Below are positions 36,399 through 43,901 of a stretch of DNA of 64,000 nucleotides, piece after piece. The position numbers and the translations under genes are program-made. The stretch is from a virus: IMG/VR virus record IMGVR_UViG_3300010158_000051, positions 1-64,000 of that record. One strand, written 5' to 3'. The stretch's first letter is position 1; each line of letters opens with the position of its first letter. The notes beneath the pieces were generated by a model. That model was given only the letters and a program-made list of their open reading frames with translations, did not search any database and had not been told where the DNA came from.

Positions 36399-36573
36399 GT
36401 ATGAAATAACTGATTTTCAAGAATGGTTAGAGTTTGGTCATTCTAAAGGTTGGGTAAGCGATGTGTTTTGCAATACACATGACGGTGGACCAATGACTGA
36501 TGAAGAATCACAGGAATGGGAAGAAGGCGGAGATCCTTGCATGTTCTGCGTTAGGGTGAATGAACTTGACTGA
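36391..36573 (+). CDS. Small hypothetical protein
   Basis: 60 residues, overlapping both neighbours by a few bases. Acidic; 'CNTHDGGPMTDEES' and 'GGDPCMFCVRV' give three Cys and one His. The 'C-N-T-H-D-G' motif recurs in actinophage small proteins. Function unknown. Confidence 0.55.
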   Translation: MSKYEITDFQEWLEFGHSKGWVSDVFCNTHDGGPMTDEESQEWEEGGDPCMFCVRVNELD

Positions 36574-36892
36574 GAAACCTTTAATTGAATTGATTAGTGA
36601 AGTAACTGAATTCAATGATATAAAAGAGTATATGAATGATCCAGATTTAGATTATGCTCTTGATTTAATTATTAAACTTATTACTAAGCCTGATGTTCCA
36701 TCTTCAAAAGCTCCCGACCTTATTATTAAGATGCAAGCGTTGGGTGCAAAGTTTGCCATGCTTTCCAGATTCTACACCACCTTTGAAAAAGGCGGGGAGA
36801 ATTCAAAGAAGAAGAACGTATATTACACAGCAGAAGAAGCAATTAATAGACTAGTGGATGCTCTTAAGTATTCAGCAAGGTATGGAGCATAA
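36560..36892 (+). CDS. Hypothetical helical protein
   Basis: 110 residues. Mostly helical, with paired 'YALDLIIKLITKPDVPSSK' segments. The stop overlaps the next ATG by one base, so it is coupled to the exonuclease and may be a partner of it. No family recognised. Confidence 0.55.
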   Translation: MNLTEKPLIELISEVTEFNDIKEYMNDPDLDYALDLIIKLITKPDVPSSKAPDLIIKMQALGAKFAMLSRFYTTFEKGGENSKKKNVYYTAEEAINRLVDALKYSARYGA

Positions 36893-37674
36893 TGGCTAGA
36901 GAGATTATAAGTAATTTAAAATTCCAGAAAAACCATGAGCCTGGAAGTTTTGATGTAAACGAGTTTGCACTCATGGTAGAAAAGGCATATACAGATGGAG
37001 AACAAAGAGATCCCTTCACTCAAAAGAAGACGTTTAGCCCCAGTACTATTGGTTATGGTCACGGTAACTGTGCTAGATATTGGTTCATTGCTTTTACTGG
37101 TGCGGAGTTTGAAGACCAGTTCGATGCTATGGCTAGGGCTAACATGGATAACGGTACGGCTGCTCATGACCGCATTCAGAAAGTCATGGCTAAAACTGGA
37201 GTACTCAAGGCAACAGAAATTGAAATTACCCATGATGATCCTCCGATTCGAGGCTTTGCAGACGCTATTATCGAATGGAACGGAAAAGAAGTAGTAGGAG
37301 AAATCAAGACTGCTAAAGATGAAGTTTTTTCAATGCGAAGAGCAGAAATGAAACCATCAGGCAATCACTTGCTTCAAATTCTTACATACATGAAAATTAG
37401 AAAAGCTGCACAAGGATTTTTGTATTATGAAAATAAAAATGATCAATCAATTTTAATCATTCCAGTTAATGTAAATGAAAGAAATAAAGCAATCATTGAA
37501 GAAGTTTTTGAATGGTTGAGAACAACTTACAAAGCATATACTGATAATACCTTGCCAGAAAGACCTTTTACTAAATCGCAATCGGCTTGTAAGTATTGCC
37601 CAGTTAAAAAGGTTTGTTGGAAAGAAATGGATGAGGGCGAAATTTTTATACCAGCAATGGTGCCACCAAAATGA
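36892..37674 (+). CDS. Cas4/RecB-like exonuclease with iron-sulfur cluster
   Basis: 260 residues. PD-(D/E)XK core: H92, D124 (GFADAII), E137 and K139 (GEIKT). Four Cys (C60, C233, C236, C242) match the 4Fe-4S cluster of Cas4 and AddB. Such phage enzymes resect DNA ends to give single strands for RecA. No CRISPR array is nearby, so a recombination role is more likely than spacer acquisition. Confidence 0.88.
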   Translation: MAREIISNLKFQKNHEPGSFDVNEFALMVEKAYTDGEQRDPFTQKKTFSPSTIGYGHGNCARYWFIAFTGAEFEDQFDAMARANMDNGTAAHDRIQKVMAKTGVLKATEIEITHDDPPIRGFADAIIEWNGKEVVGEIKTAKDEVFSMRRAEMKPSGNHLLQILTYMKIRKAAQGFLYYENKNDQSILIIPVNVNERNKAIIEEVFEWLRTTYKAYTDNTLPERPFTKSQSACKYCPVKKVCWKEMDEGEIFIPAMVPPK

Positions 37675-37967
37675 TATGTGCTTACGATAAATGCAACAAT
37701 GAATTTGAGCCAAAAACACACAATCAAAAGTATTGTTCAGATGAGTGTTGCAGAACTGCTACAAATCAAAAGCTTAAAGACGCATATTATGAAAAAAAAG
37801 CAAGGCTTGCTGGAAAGCCAAGAATTTGTAAAACTCAAGGATGCAACGTAGTGCTTAGTAGATATAACGAAGGTCGTATTTGCGATAAGTGCGAGAGTGC
37901 AAAGAGAGAAGAAGAGCGTAAAGCTTTGGTTGAAATGGTGAGAAGTGTCTCTGGCAAAACTCGTTAA
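37671..37967 (+). CDS. Double zinc-finger protein
   Basis: 98 residues, ATG overlapping the previous stop. First site: C-x4-C ... YCSDEC. Second site: C-x4-C ('ICKTQGCNVVL') then 'ICDKCESAKREEE', ending in a basic-acidic helix. Two probable zinc fingers with a C-terminal helix suggest nucleic-acid binding. It overlaps the resolvase start by 23 bases. Confidence 0.6.
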   Translation: MICAYDKCNNEFEPKTHNQKYCSDECCRTATNQKLKDAYYEKKARLAGKPRICKTQGCNVVLSRYNEGRICDKCESAKREEERKALVEMVRSVSGKTR

Positions 37968-38502
37968 ACCAAGATCTAATAGGGTTTTGGGTATAGATGC
38001 TAGCACCAACAACATTGCTTTTTGCCTTATGGAGGATAAAAAAGCAATTAAATGGGGAGAAATAACGTTTGAAGGATCAGATGTTTATCAAAGAATACTT
38101 GATGCAAAAAGAAAAATCAAGGCTTTTAAAAACGAGTTGGATACAGATTTTGTTGCAATAGAAGCAGCCATATCTGTCAAGTCAGTACACACGGGAATTA
38201 AGATGGCATACGTATTTGGTGCTATAATGGGAGAGTTACTTAGTGATAATATGCAAGTGGTTGAAGTTCACCCTATAACCTGGCAATCATATATTGGTAA
38301 TAAAAACTTTAACAAAATAGAAAAGCAGGCAATAAAAGATGAGTTTCCAGACAAATCCGACACATGGATTAAAGGAAAAATCAGAGAGCGTAGAAAACAA
38401 CGCACTATTGATTTTAGTAGAACGTTGGGCGTTGAAACTCAGTCCGATAATGTTGCTGATGCGACGGGAGTAGCTTGGTATGCCATCAATGAAATTATAT
38501 GA
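37945..38502 (+). CDS. RuvC-like Holliday junction resolvase
   Basis: 185 residues from GTG. RNase H-like fold: 'RVLGIDASTNNIAFCL' with catalytic D18, 'FVAIEAAISVKSV' with the Glu, and 'DNVADATGVAWYA' with the C-terminal Asp. It would resolve recombination or replication junctions before packaging. Strong match to the family pattern. Confidence 0.85.
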   Translation: MSLAKLVKPRSNRVLGIDASTNNIAFCLMEDKKAIKWGEITFEGSDVYQRILDAKRKIKAFKNELDTDFVAIEAAISVKSVHTGIKMAYVFGAIMGELLSDNMQVVEVHPITWQSYIGNKNFNKIEKQAIKDEFPDKSDTWIKGKIRERRKQRTIDFSRTLGVETQSDNVADATGVAWYAINEII

Positions 38503-38650
38503 CAGTAAAGACTGGTGTTACAAACGTTATGTCGTAGAAAAGAAAACAATATTAGATATGGCTATGGAAGCTAAATGTAGCCACATGACTATTCAAAGAT
38601 CCTTGCAAAGATGGGGTCTGATTAAGCAGCAAAGAAAATGGACTAAGTGA
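38480..38650 (+). CDS. Small HTH protein (56 aa)
   Basis: 56 residues, overlapping both neighbours. 'KLYDSKDWCYKRYVVEKKTI' then 'LDMAMEAKCSHMTIQRSLQR' and 'WGLIK' is a resolvase-type helix-turn-helix found as the stand-alone HTH of many phages. The ATG at 38480 is inside the resolvase end; a second ATG at 38489 is possible. Missed by length filters. Confidence 0.7.
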   Translation: MPSMKLYDSKDWCYKRYVVEKKTILDMAMEAKCSHMTIQRSLQRWGLIKQQRKWTK

Positions 38651-39300
38651 TACCAGTATTAGCTATACCAGTTTTAAATAGATATGATCTGTTAGATCAA
38701 AACTTAGAAACAATTGATTATCCAGTTAAAGAAATATTAATATTAAATAATGGCAAAGAGCCATATGAGCCTAAGCGTAAAGATTTAAATGTAAGAGTAC
38801 TTAATCTGCCGTCAAATCTTGGCATGTCTGGTTCTTGGAACCTAACCATAAAACTTTACCCACATGAAGAATACTGGATGTTTTCATCAGCAGATACACA
38901 TTGGGTTCCAGGATCTCTTGAAGAATTAAATCGTGCAAGTGGAAAAGAAAAACTTGTTATGACAGTAGAGGGTTGGAGCTGTTTTTCAATTGGAGAAAAT
39001 ATTGTAAGAGAAGTTGGTTTATTTGATGAATTCTTTTATCCAATTTACTTTGAAGACAATGACTACTATGAAAGAGTTATGCGCTCAAGTGTAAAAGACG
39101 GCTATGTAAATGGTACTATAAAAGTTAATGTGCCAGATGGTGCGTCTCAAACTATTAATAGTGATGAAAAGTTAAAGAATAGAAACAATGAAACATTTGT
39201 TGTAAATGAAGCATACTTTAATCAAAAGAAAGAACAAGACTTTAAGATTAATGGTGTTTGGAATATTGATCGTAGAAAGGCTCAAGAATGGCTGCGGTAA
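38647..39300 (+). CDS. GT2-like glycosyltransferase
   Basis: 217 residues from GTG overlapping the preceding stop. 'VLAIPVLNRYDLLDQNLETI' is a GT-A opening, 'NLPSNLGMSGSWNLTI' the sugar-nucleotide part, 'SSADTHW' the D-x-H metal site, and 'PIYFEDNDYYERV' the ED acceptor motif. It is followed by a sugar nucleotidyltransferase gene, so both may act in glycosylation of virion or DNA. Confidence 0.75.
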   Translation: MIPVLAIPVLNRYDLLDQNLETIDYPVKEILILNNGKEPYEPKRKDLNVRVLNLPSNLGMSGSWNLTIKLYPHEEYWMFSSADTHWVPGSLEELNRASGKEKLVMTVEGWSCFSIGENIVREVGLFDEFFYPIYFEDNDYYERVMRSSVKDGYVNGTIKVNVPDGASQTINSDEKLKNRNNETFVVNEAYFNQKKEQDFKINGVWNIDRRKAQEWLR

Positions 39301-39950
39301 TTGGTTTACTACCTGCTTCTGGAAGTGCATCAAGATTGGGCGGAATCCCAAAGTTTTGTTTACCATTAACTGATCAACAGAATATATTACAATGGCATGT
39401 AGAGCAAATGCTTAAGGTTTGCGACATAGTAAAGATATCAACTAGAAAATCATGGCTTCCTATTGTAAATCAAATGGATTTGCCACCGACAGCAGTTGTA
39501 TATGAAATTGAACCTTCAACAATGTCAGATGCATTAGTTAAAATGATGGTTAACCCAAACTCTAAATACATTATTGGTATGCCAGATACTTATATGCCAG
39601 GTTCTGACGGAGATTTTTACAGACAACTTGCTTGGTCTGATGCAGACGTAACATTAGCAGCATTCGAATGTCATGAAGATATCAAAGGCAGAGTTGGGCA
39701 GATTAAGTTTGATGAGTTTGGCAGAGTTATTGATGCTCTTGACAAGACCCCAGGTTGTGATTATAATTATATGTGGGGAGCGATGGCTGTACAAAATATT
39801 TATATTGATGAAGAGCTTCCAAATCCAGGCGTTCAAATTATGGATTGGGTTAATGAAGGTAAGGATGTAAAAGCGTTAGTTGCACAAGGCAAGTACCTAG
39901 ATATTGGAACAGTAAATGGTCTTAAAATGTTGTATAGAGAGGAATTATAA
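39288..39950 (+). CDS. Sugar-phosphate nucleotidyltransferase-like
   Basis: 220 residues. 'GLLPASGSASRLGGIPKFCL' is a nucleotidyltransferase signature in which the usual G-x-G-T-R becomes S-x-S-R, and 'IIGMPDTYMPGSDGDFY' matches the D region. 'GRVGQIKFDEFGRVIDALDK' fits the sugar-binding half. It probably activates a sugar for the upstream glycosyltransferase. The start overlaps that gene by 13 bases. Confidence 0.7.
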   Translation: MAAVIGLLPASGSASRLGGIPKFCLPLTDQQNILQWHVEQMLKVCDIVKISTRKSWLPIVNQMDLPPTAVVYEIEPSTMSDALVKMMVNPNSKYIIGMPDTYMPGSDGDFYRQLAWSDADVTLAAFECHEDIKGRVGQIKFDEFGRVIDALDKTPGCDYNYMWGAMAVQNIYIDEELPNPGVQIMDWVNEGKDVKALVAQGKYLDIGTVNGLKMLYREEL

Positions 39951-40291
39951 TGTCGGATTATCCAGATAAAAGCGGATATCAATCTTGGATTACAGATCTT
40001 CAATTAATGGCTACTGGAGCACCTTCAGGTAGCAAGATTATTGTATCCTGTTTAGAAATCATGGAGATGCTTATTAAAAAGAATGTTTCATACGGAGATT
40101 CCGCACTTAGCCCAGTTAGAATATTTGCACAATCTGACAGCATTGAACAAATTAAAATTAGAATTGACGATAAAATCAACCGTGTAAAGAACAATCAAGG
40201 TTTTGCTGGAGACAACGATATTGATGATTTGATTGGTTATTTAATTTTACTTAAAATTGCTATTGACAAAGACAGGTCTAAAGGAGTATAA
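39950..40291 (+). CDS. DUF1599 / nucleotide-modification-associated protein (Nmad1-like)
   Basis: 113 residues, ATG overlapping the previous stop by one base. 'CLEIMEMLIKKNVSYGDSAL', then 'IRIDDKINRVKN' and 'DIDDLIGYLILLKIAID', match the DUF1599 family, which Iyer and co-workers linked to phage base modification. Its place behind a glycosyltransferase and a nucleotidyltransferase supports a hypermodification or glycosylation set. Confidence 0.75.
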   Translation: MSDYPDKSGYQSWITDLQLMATGAPSGSKIIVSCLEIMEMLIKKNVSYGDSALSPVRIFAQSDSIEQIKIRIDDKINRVKNNQGFAGDNDIDDLIGYLILLKIAIDKDRSKGV

Positions 40292-40292
40292 T
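40263..40292 (+). promoter_or_regulatory. Consensus promoter, leaderless type
   Basis: TTGACA, 18 bases, TATAAT ending 5 bases before the ATG at 40298. The promoter lies within the end of the upstream gene and starts the terminase transcript. Confidence 0.85.
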
Positions 40293-40297
40293 AGATT

Positions 40298-40477
40298 ATG
40301 CCTACATATGAGTATGCTTGTATTACATGTGAGACAAGCGAAGAAATAACAAGAGGGCTTAGTGATCCAGAATCATTACCCGCCTGCCCTTCATGCGGAT
40401 ATAGTATGGCAAGGGTTTACAATGCTCCAGGAATTACGTTTAAAGGGTCAGGGTTTTATAAAACAGACAATGGATAA
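40298..40477 (+). CDS. FmdB-like zinc-ribbon protein (59 aa)
   Basis: 59 residues. 'MPTYEYACITCETSEEI' with C-x2-C and later 'LPACPSCGYSMARVY' with C-x2-C is the FmdB-type zinc ribbon seen beside terminases in many actinophages. Leaderless start behind a strong promoter. Overlaps the next ATG by 8 bases. Confidence 0.8.
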   Translation: MPTYEYACITCETSEEITRGLSDPESLPACPSCGYSMARVYNAPGITFKGSGFYKTDNG

Positions 40478-40994
40478 TTCAGTAGAACTTGCAAGTCAGT
40501 TTGATCAAATGAATAAGGTCGTAGAGGAATTGCTTAAAGGCAACTCCCCTGCAAAGATTGCCACAAGCTTAGGGCTGACTAGAGTTCAAGTAGAAAACCA
40601 TGTAAAAAGTTGGAAAAATTTTGTGCAAGATAGCAAAGTTATTCGTGAACGTGCAAAAGAAGCACTTGCTGGAGCAGACGAACATTACAACATGCTTATT
40701 AAAGAAGCGTGGGACGTTGTTCACGAAGCTGGAGTTGCATCAGAACTTAACACAAAAAACGCAGCATTAAAACTTATTGCTGACATTGAGGCTAAACGTA
40801 TTGATATGCTTAACAAGGCGGGAGTCCTTGAAAGCGATTCTATGGCTGATCAGATACTAGAATCAGAAAGAAAGCAAGACTTATTGGTTGGAATATTAAA
40901 GGATGTTACTGCAAAATGTGAACACTGTAAGTGGGAAGTGTCCAAAAGATTATCTCAGGTTACAGGACAAGTTGAAGCAGTAATAGTAGACTAA
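40470..40994 (+). CDS. Small terminase-like HTH protein
   Basis: 174 residues from ATG 40470; the longer frame from 40362 would run through the preceding zinc-ribbon gene. 'VVEELLKGNSPAKIATSLGL' and 'TRVQVENHVKSWK' make an HTH, followed by a long helical region and a Cys/His end ('KCEHCKWEV'). Gene order directly before the large terminase supports a small terminase role in DNA recognition. Confidence 0.6.
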   Translation: MDNSVELASQFDQMNKVVEELLKGNSPAKIATSLGLTRVQVENHVKSWKNFVQDSKVIRERAKEALAGADEHYNMLIKEAWDVVHEAGVASELNTKNAALKLIADIEAKRIDMLNKAGVLESDSMADQILESERKQDLLVGILKDVTAKCEHCKWEVSKRLSQVTGQVEAVIVD

Positions 40995-42841
40995 TGTCAG
41001 AATTTAATATCTTTTTAGATGCACTTGAAGGCGATGAATTTGTAGAAAAACCAGCACCTCTTGAAGAGTTTGTAACAAGCAAAGATTATTTAGGGTTGCC
41101 CCCTTTATCAGAACATCAATACACAATGATTAAAGCATCAACACAAATTTACAAGCAAGAAACATTGATTAAAATTTACGGGGAAGATGAAGGTCGCAAG
41201 ATCTTTAAACAAACATGTAATGAAGTAATCCTACAACTGGGCAAAGGTTCTGGTAAAGATTATACTTCTACTATTGCTTGTGCATATATGGTGCACTTGC
41301 TTCTTTGTCTTACAGATCCTGCCAGATATTATGGCAAACCTCCAGGCGATGCAATTGATATTATTAACATTGCTATTAACGCTGTTCAGGCAAACCGAGT
41401 ATTTTTTAAAGGCTTTAATCAACGTATTGAAAAGTCACCTTGGTTTCAAGGCAAGTACATATCAAAAGCTAATATGGTTGAATTTGATAAAGGAGTTACA
41501 GTTCACTCAGGTCACTCTGAAAGAGAAGCTTGGGAAGGATATAACGTTCTTGTTGTTATTCTTGATGAAATTTCAGGTTTTGACTTGGAATCAACATCTG
41601 GAAATGAACAAGCTAAAACAGCATCATCTATTTATAAGATGTATCGTGCATCTGTAAATTCTCGTTTCCCAGACTTTGGTAAAGTTATTTTGCTTTCATT
41701 CCCACGCTTTAAGAACGATTATATTCAACAAAGATACAATGAAGTTATTGCTGAAAAAGAAGTTGTTCTACGTCATCATAGGTTTAAGGTAGATCCAGAA
41801 TTGCCAGACGGGGTGGAGGGAAATGAATTTGAAATGGAATGGGAAGAAGACCATATTGTTTCTTACAAAATTCCTAGAGTATACGCACTCAAAAGACCAA
41901 CATGGGAAGTAAACCCTACACGTCAGATAACTGATTTTACTATTGACTTTTATACAGATCCTACGGATGCTTTATCTCGTTTTGCATGTATGCCACCAGA
42001 CGCAACAGATGCATTCTTTAAAAACCGTGCAGTAATTGAAAAAGCATTTTCAAATCCTAATTTAAATGTAGACTCATATGGTCGTTTTGCTGATACATTT
42101 AAACCAGATCCAGATAAATGGTATTACATTCACGTTGACCTTGCACAAAAGCATGACCATTGTGCCGTAGCATTAGCACATGTTCACAACTGGGTAACGA
42201 TGAAAATCGGGGATAAGATGAAAGAAGCTGCCCCACGCATCATAGTAGACGCAGTTAGATTTTGGACACCTACAGCATCAAAGTCTGTAGATTTTACAGA
42301 CGTAAAAGAATATATAATTAGTTTAAGAGAACGTGGTTTCAATATTAAGATGGTTACATTTGACCGTTGGAATTCACACGATATGATGCAGCAATTAAAA
42401 GCTCATGGAATGAATTGTGAAACTTTATCTGTTGCTAAAAAGCACTACGAAGATATGTCTCTTTGTATTACAGAAGAACGAGTAGATGGTCCTAGAATCC
42501 AGCTGTTGGTTGATGAGCTGCTTCAGCTTCGCATTGTAAAGGATAAGGTAGACCACCCTAGAAAAGGCTCTAAGGACCTCTCTGATGCCGTTTGCGGGGC
42601 TATTTACAACTCTGTAGCCCTAACACCTAGGGATTTAGACCCTGAAGTAGAACTTTATACTTACGCTGGTGTATTTTCAGATGAATTAGATCAATTAAGA
42701 AAAGAATCAGATGCCAGACTAATTAGAAATAAAACAATTAAACTTCCAGATAGGGAAGAGATGCCATCAAATTTGCGGGACTACTTAGGGATAGAAGAAG
42801 ATGAAGATGAATTCCCTATTGACAGCATGCGTGTGCTCTGA
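40994..42841 (+). CDS. terL: Terminase large subunit
   Basis: 615 residues, ATG overlapping the preceding stop. ATPase: Walker A 'LGKGSGKDY' near 83-90, Walker B 'LVVILDE' with D191-E192. Nuclease (RNase H-like): 'IHVDLAQKHDHCAVA' with D382, 'VTFDRWNSHDMMQQL' and 'KDLSDAVCGAIYN' with the C-terminal Asp. It packages DNA into the prohead. Unusually it lies about 40 kb from the capsid gene. Confidence 0.93.
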   Translation: MSEFNIFLDALEGDEFVEKPAPLEEFVTSKDYLGLPPLSEHQYTMIKASTQIYKQETLIKIYGEDEGRKIFKQTCNEVILQLGKGSGKDYTSTIACAYMVHLLLCLTDPARYYGKPPGDAIDIINIAINAVQANRVFFKGFNQRIEKSPWFQGKYISKANMVEFDKGVTVHSGHSEREAWEGYNVLVVILDEISGFDLESTSGNEQAKTASSIYKMYRASVNSRFPDFGKVILLSFPRFKNDYIQQRYNEVIAEKEVVLRHHRFKVDPELPDGVEGNEFEMEWEEDHIVSYKIPRVYALKRPTWEVNPTRQITDFTIDFYTDPTDALSRFACMPPDATDAFFKNRAVIEKAFSNPNLNVDSYGRFADTFKPDPDKWYYIHVDLAQKHDHCAVALAHVHNWVTMKIGDKMKEAAPRIIVDAVRFWTPTASKSVDFTDVKEYIISLRERGFNIKMVTFDRWNSHDMMQQLKAHGMNCETLSVAKKHYEDMSLCITEERVDGPRIQLLVDELLQLRIVKDKVDHPRKGSKDLSDAVCGAIYNSVALTPRDLDPEVELYTYAGVFSDELDQLRKESDARLIRNKTIKLPDREEMPSNLRDYLGIEEDEDEFPIDSMRVL

Positions 42842-42877
42842 TAGACTAACACCTATAACTACTAACAAAGGAATAAA

Positions 42878-43165
42878 ATGCTAGGTAATGGCACAATGAG
42901 AACAATTGAAGATGAAAAAGATATTTATATTTCTCTTACACAACTTTGCGAATACTTTACACAATCTGTTGTAAACATGCAAAAAGAAATTGAAGAAGCT
43001 GATCCAAAAAGTAAGCGATATGCAGCAGGATTGCTTGATATGATGCACACAATTGCTGATGAAATGGTTCAACTTGGTAAGTTTGAAGCACAGAGACGTT
43101 TGATTAATAGTCCAGAAGATTTGCTGAAGATGATTGACAACAATCCATTCGGTAAGGTAGAATAA
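42878..43165 (+). CDS. Hypothetical helical protein
   Basis: 95 residues after AAAGGAATAAA. Helical ('YISLTQLCEYFTQSVVNMQK'), acidic. It follows the terminase and precedes the tRNA cluster. No family recognised. Confidence 0.6.
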   Translation: MLGNGTMRTIEDEKDIYISLTQLCEYFTQSVVNMQKEIEEADPKSKRYAAGLLDMMHTIADEMVQLGKFEAQRRLINSPEDLLKMIDNNPFGKVE

Positions 43166-43176
43166 ATTCTACTGAT

Positions 43177-43247
43177 GCCCCATAGCTCAATTGGCAGAGC
43201 ACCGCACTGTTAATGCGGGTGTTCCTGGTTCGAGTCCAGGTGGGGCA
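43177..43247 (+). tRNA. tRNA-Asn (GTT)
   Basis: Cloverleaf with acceptor GCCCCA/TGGGGC, D arm GCTCAATTGGCAGAGC, anticodon loop CTGTTAA on a CGCA/TGCG stem, and T arm with GTTCGAGTC. 3' CCA is not encoded. Confidence 0.92.
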
Positions 43248-43289
43248 GCAAATTATCAACCTTCAACTAGAGAGAGTATAATTATGAAT

Positions 43290-43523
43290 ATGACAGCAGA
43301 ATCAGTTGTAGAAGAAATAGAGTATGTATTAAGTCCACTTGATCGTTGCGATCAATGTTCTGCAGAAGCCTTAGTTTTAGTAAAAGGCGTAACGGGTCAG
43401 CTTATGTTTTGCGGTCATCACTACGCAAAAAATGAAGAAGCATTATCAAAGTTTGCATATGAAACTATTGATGAGCGAGATAAACTAAAAGAAAATAAAT
43501 CAAAAGAACCCCCACACGCATAA
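43290..43523 (+). CDS. DUF7455-like small protein
   Basis: 77 residues. 'PLDRCDQCSAEALVLVKGVT' and 'LMFCGHHYAKNEEAL' give a C-x2-C / C-x-H-H metal site that matches the actinobacterial DUF7455 family. A TATAAT ends 7 bases before the ATG at 43290, so leaderless translation is likely; ATG 43284 is the alternative. A longer frame from 43191 would run through the tRNA gene and is not credible. It sits between two tRNAs. Confidence 0.75.
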   Translation: MTAESVVEEIEYVLSPLDRCDQCSAEALVLVKGVTGQLMFCGHHYAKNEEALSKFAYETIDERDKLKENKSKEPPHA

Positions 43524-43532
43524 TTAAACAAA

Positions 43533-43605
43533 GAGCAATAGCTTAGTTGGTTAAAGCCCCGAACTCATAATTCGGTAATCGTAGGTTCGAGTCCTACTTG
43601 CTCTA
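43533..43605 (+). tRNA. tRNA-Met (CAT)
   Basis: Acceptor AGAGCAA/TTGCTCT, anticodon stem CCGAA/TTCGG around CTCATAA (anticodon CAT), T arm GTAGGTTCGAGTCCTAC. Elongator Met, or Ile if C34 is modified to lysidine; it cannot be told by eye. Confidence 0.88.
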
Positions 43606-43608
43606 CAA

Positions 43609-43732
43609 GGCTATAAACGACACAACTTAGGATGTTATAGTTACATATACACCCAAAACTCGGAAGAGTGGCGTGTGAGACAGATACAGCATGTACGTCA
43701 TGTGCAACTGGAAGTCGCCATCGTTTATAGCC
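43609..43732 (+). ncRNA. Candidate structured RNA closed by a 12-bp helix
   Basis: GGCTATAAACGA (43609-43620) and TCGTTTATAGCC (43721-43732) pair over 12 bp and enclose 100 bases. Inside, ACTC-GGAA-GAGT forms a hairpin with GNRA loop (43658-43669), extended by ACACCC/GGCGTGT. TGGCG (43669-43673) can alternatively pair with CGCCA (43716-43720), directly stacked on the closing helix. CATG-tacgt-CATG forms another hairpin. It lies between tRNA-Met and tRNA-Gly and is neither a tRNA nor tmRNA (no T-loop). Confidence 0.5.
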
Positions 43733-43735
43733 CCT

Positions 43736-43806
43736 GCGAATATTGCATAGTGGTAGTGCGTAACCTTGCCAAGGTTAATGTGCGAGTTCGATTCTCGCTA
43801 TTCGCT
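43736..43806 (+). tRNA. tRNA-Gly (GCC)
   Basis: Acceptor GCGAATA/TATTCGC, anticodon loop TTGCCAA on TAACC/GGTTA, T arm GCGAGTTCGATTCTCGC. 3' CCA not encoded. Confidence 0.92.
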
Positions 43807-43811
43807 CATAT

Positions 43812-43882
43812 TCCCAGATCGTCTAACGGTAGGACACCGCCCTTTGGAGGCGGGTATCTTGGTTCGAATCCAGGTCAGGGAG
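43812..43882 (+). tRNA. tRNA-Gln (TTG)
   Basis: Acceptor TCCCAGA/TCAGGGA with one A-A mismatch, anticodon stem CCGCC/GGCGG around CTTTGGA (anticodon TTG), T arm TTGGTTCGAATCCAG. The mismatch may be tolerated or may mark decay. Confidence 0.85.
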
Positions 43883-43886
43883 CTGA

Positions 43887-43892
43887 TATAAT
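43887..43892 (+). promoter_or_regulatory. -10 element overlapping the ribosome site region
   Basis: TATAAT followed directly by AGGAGG and then ATG at 43902. Transcripts started here would lack the ribosome site; read-through from the tRNAs would contain it. Confidence 0.35.
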
Positions 43893-43901
43893 AGGAGGAC
43901 T

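Noticed and set aside
36892-37674. CRISPR-associated role for the Cas4-like gene
   Set aside because: No CRISPR repeats or other cas genes were found in the window.
43191-43283. N-terminal extension of the DUF7455-like gene
   Set aside because: It reads through the tRNA-Asn body; the real start is at 43284 or 43290.
43609-43732. tmRNA or split tRNA reading of the structured element
   Set aside because: No T-loop GTTCRA, no tag frame, and the closing helix is 12 bp rather than 7.
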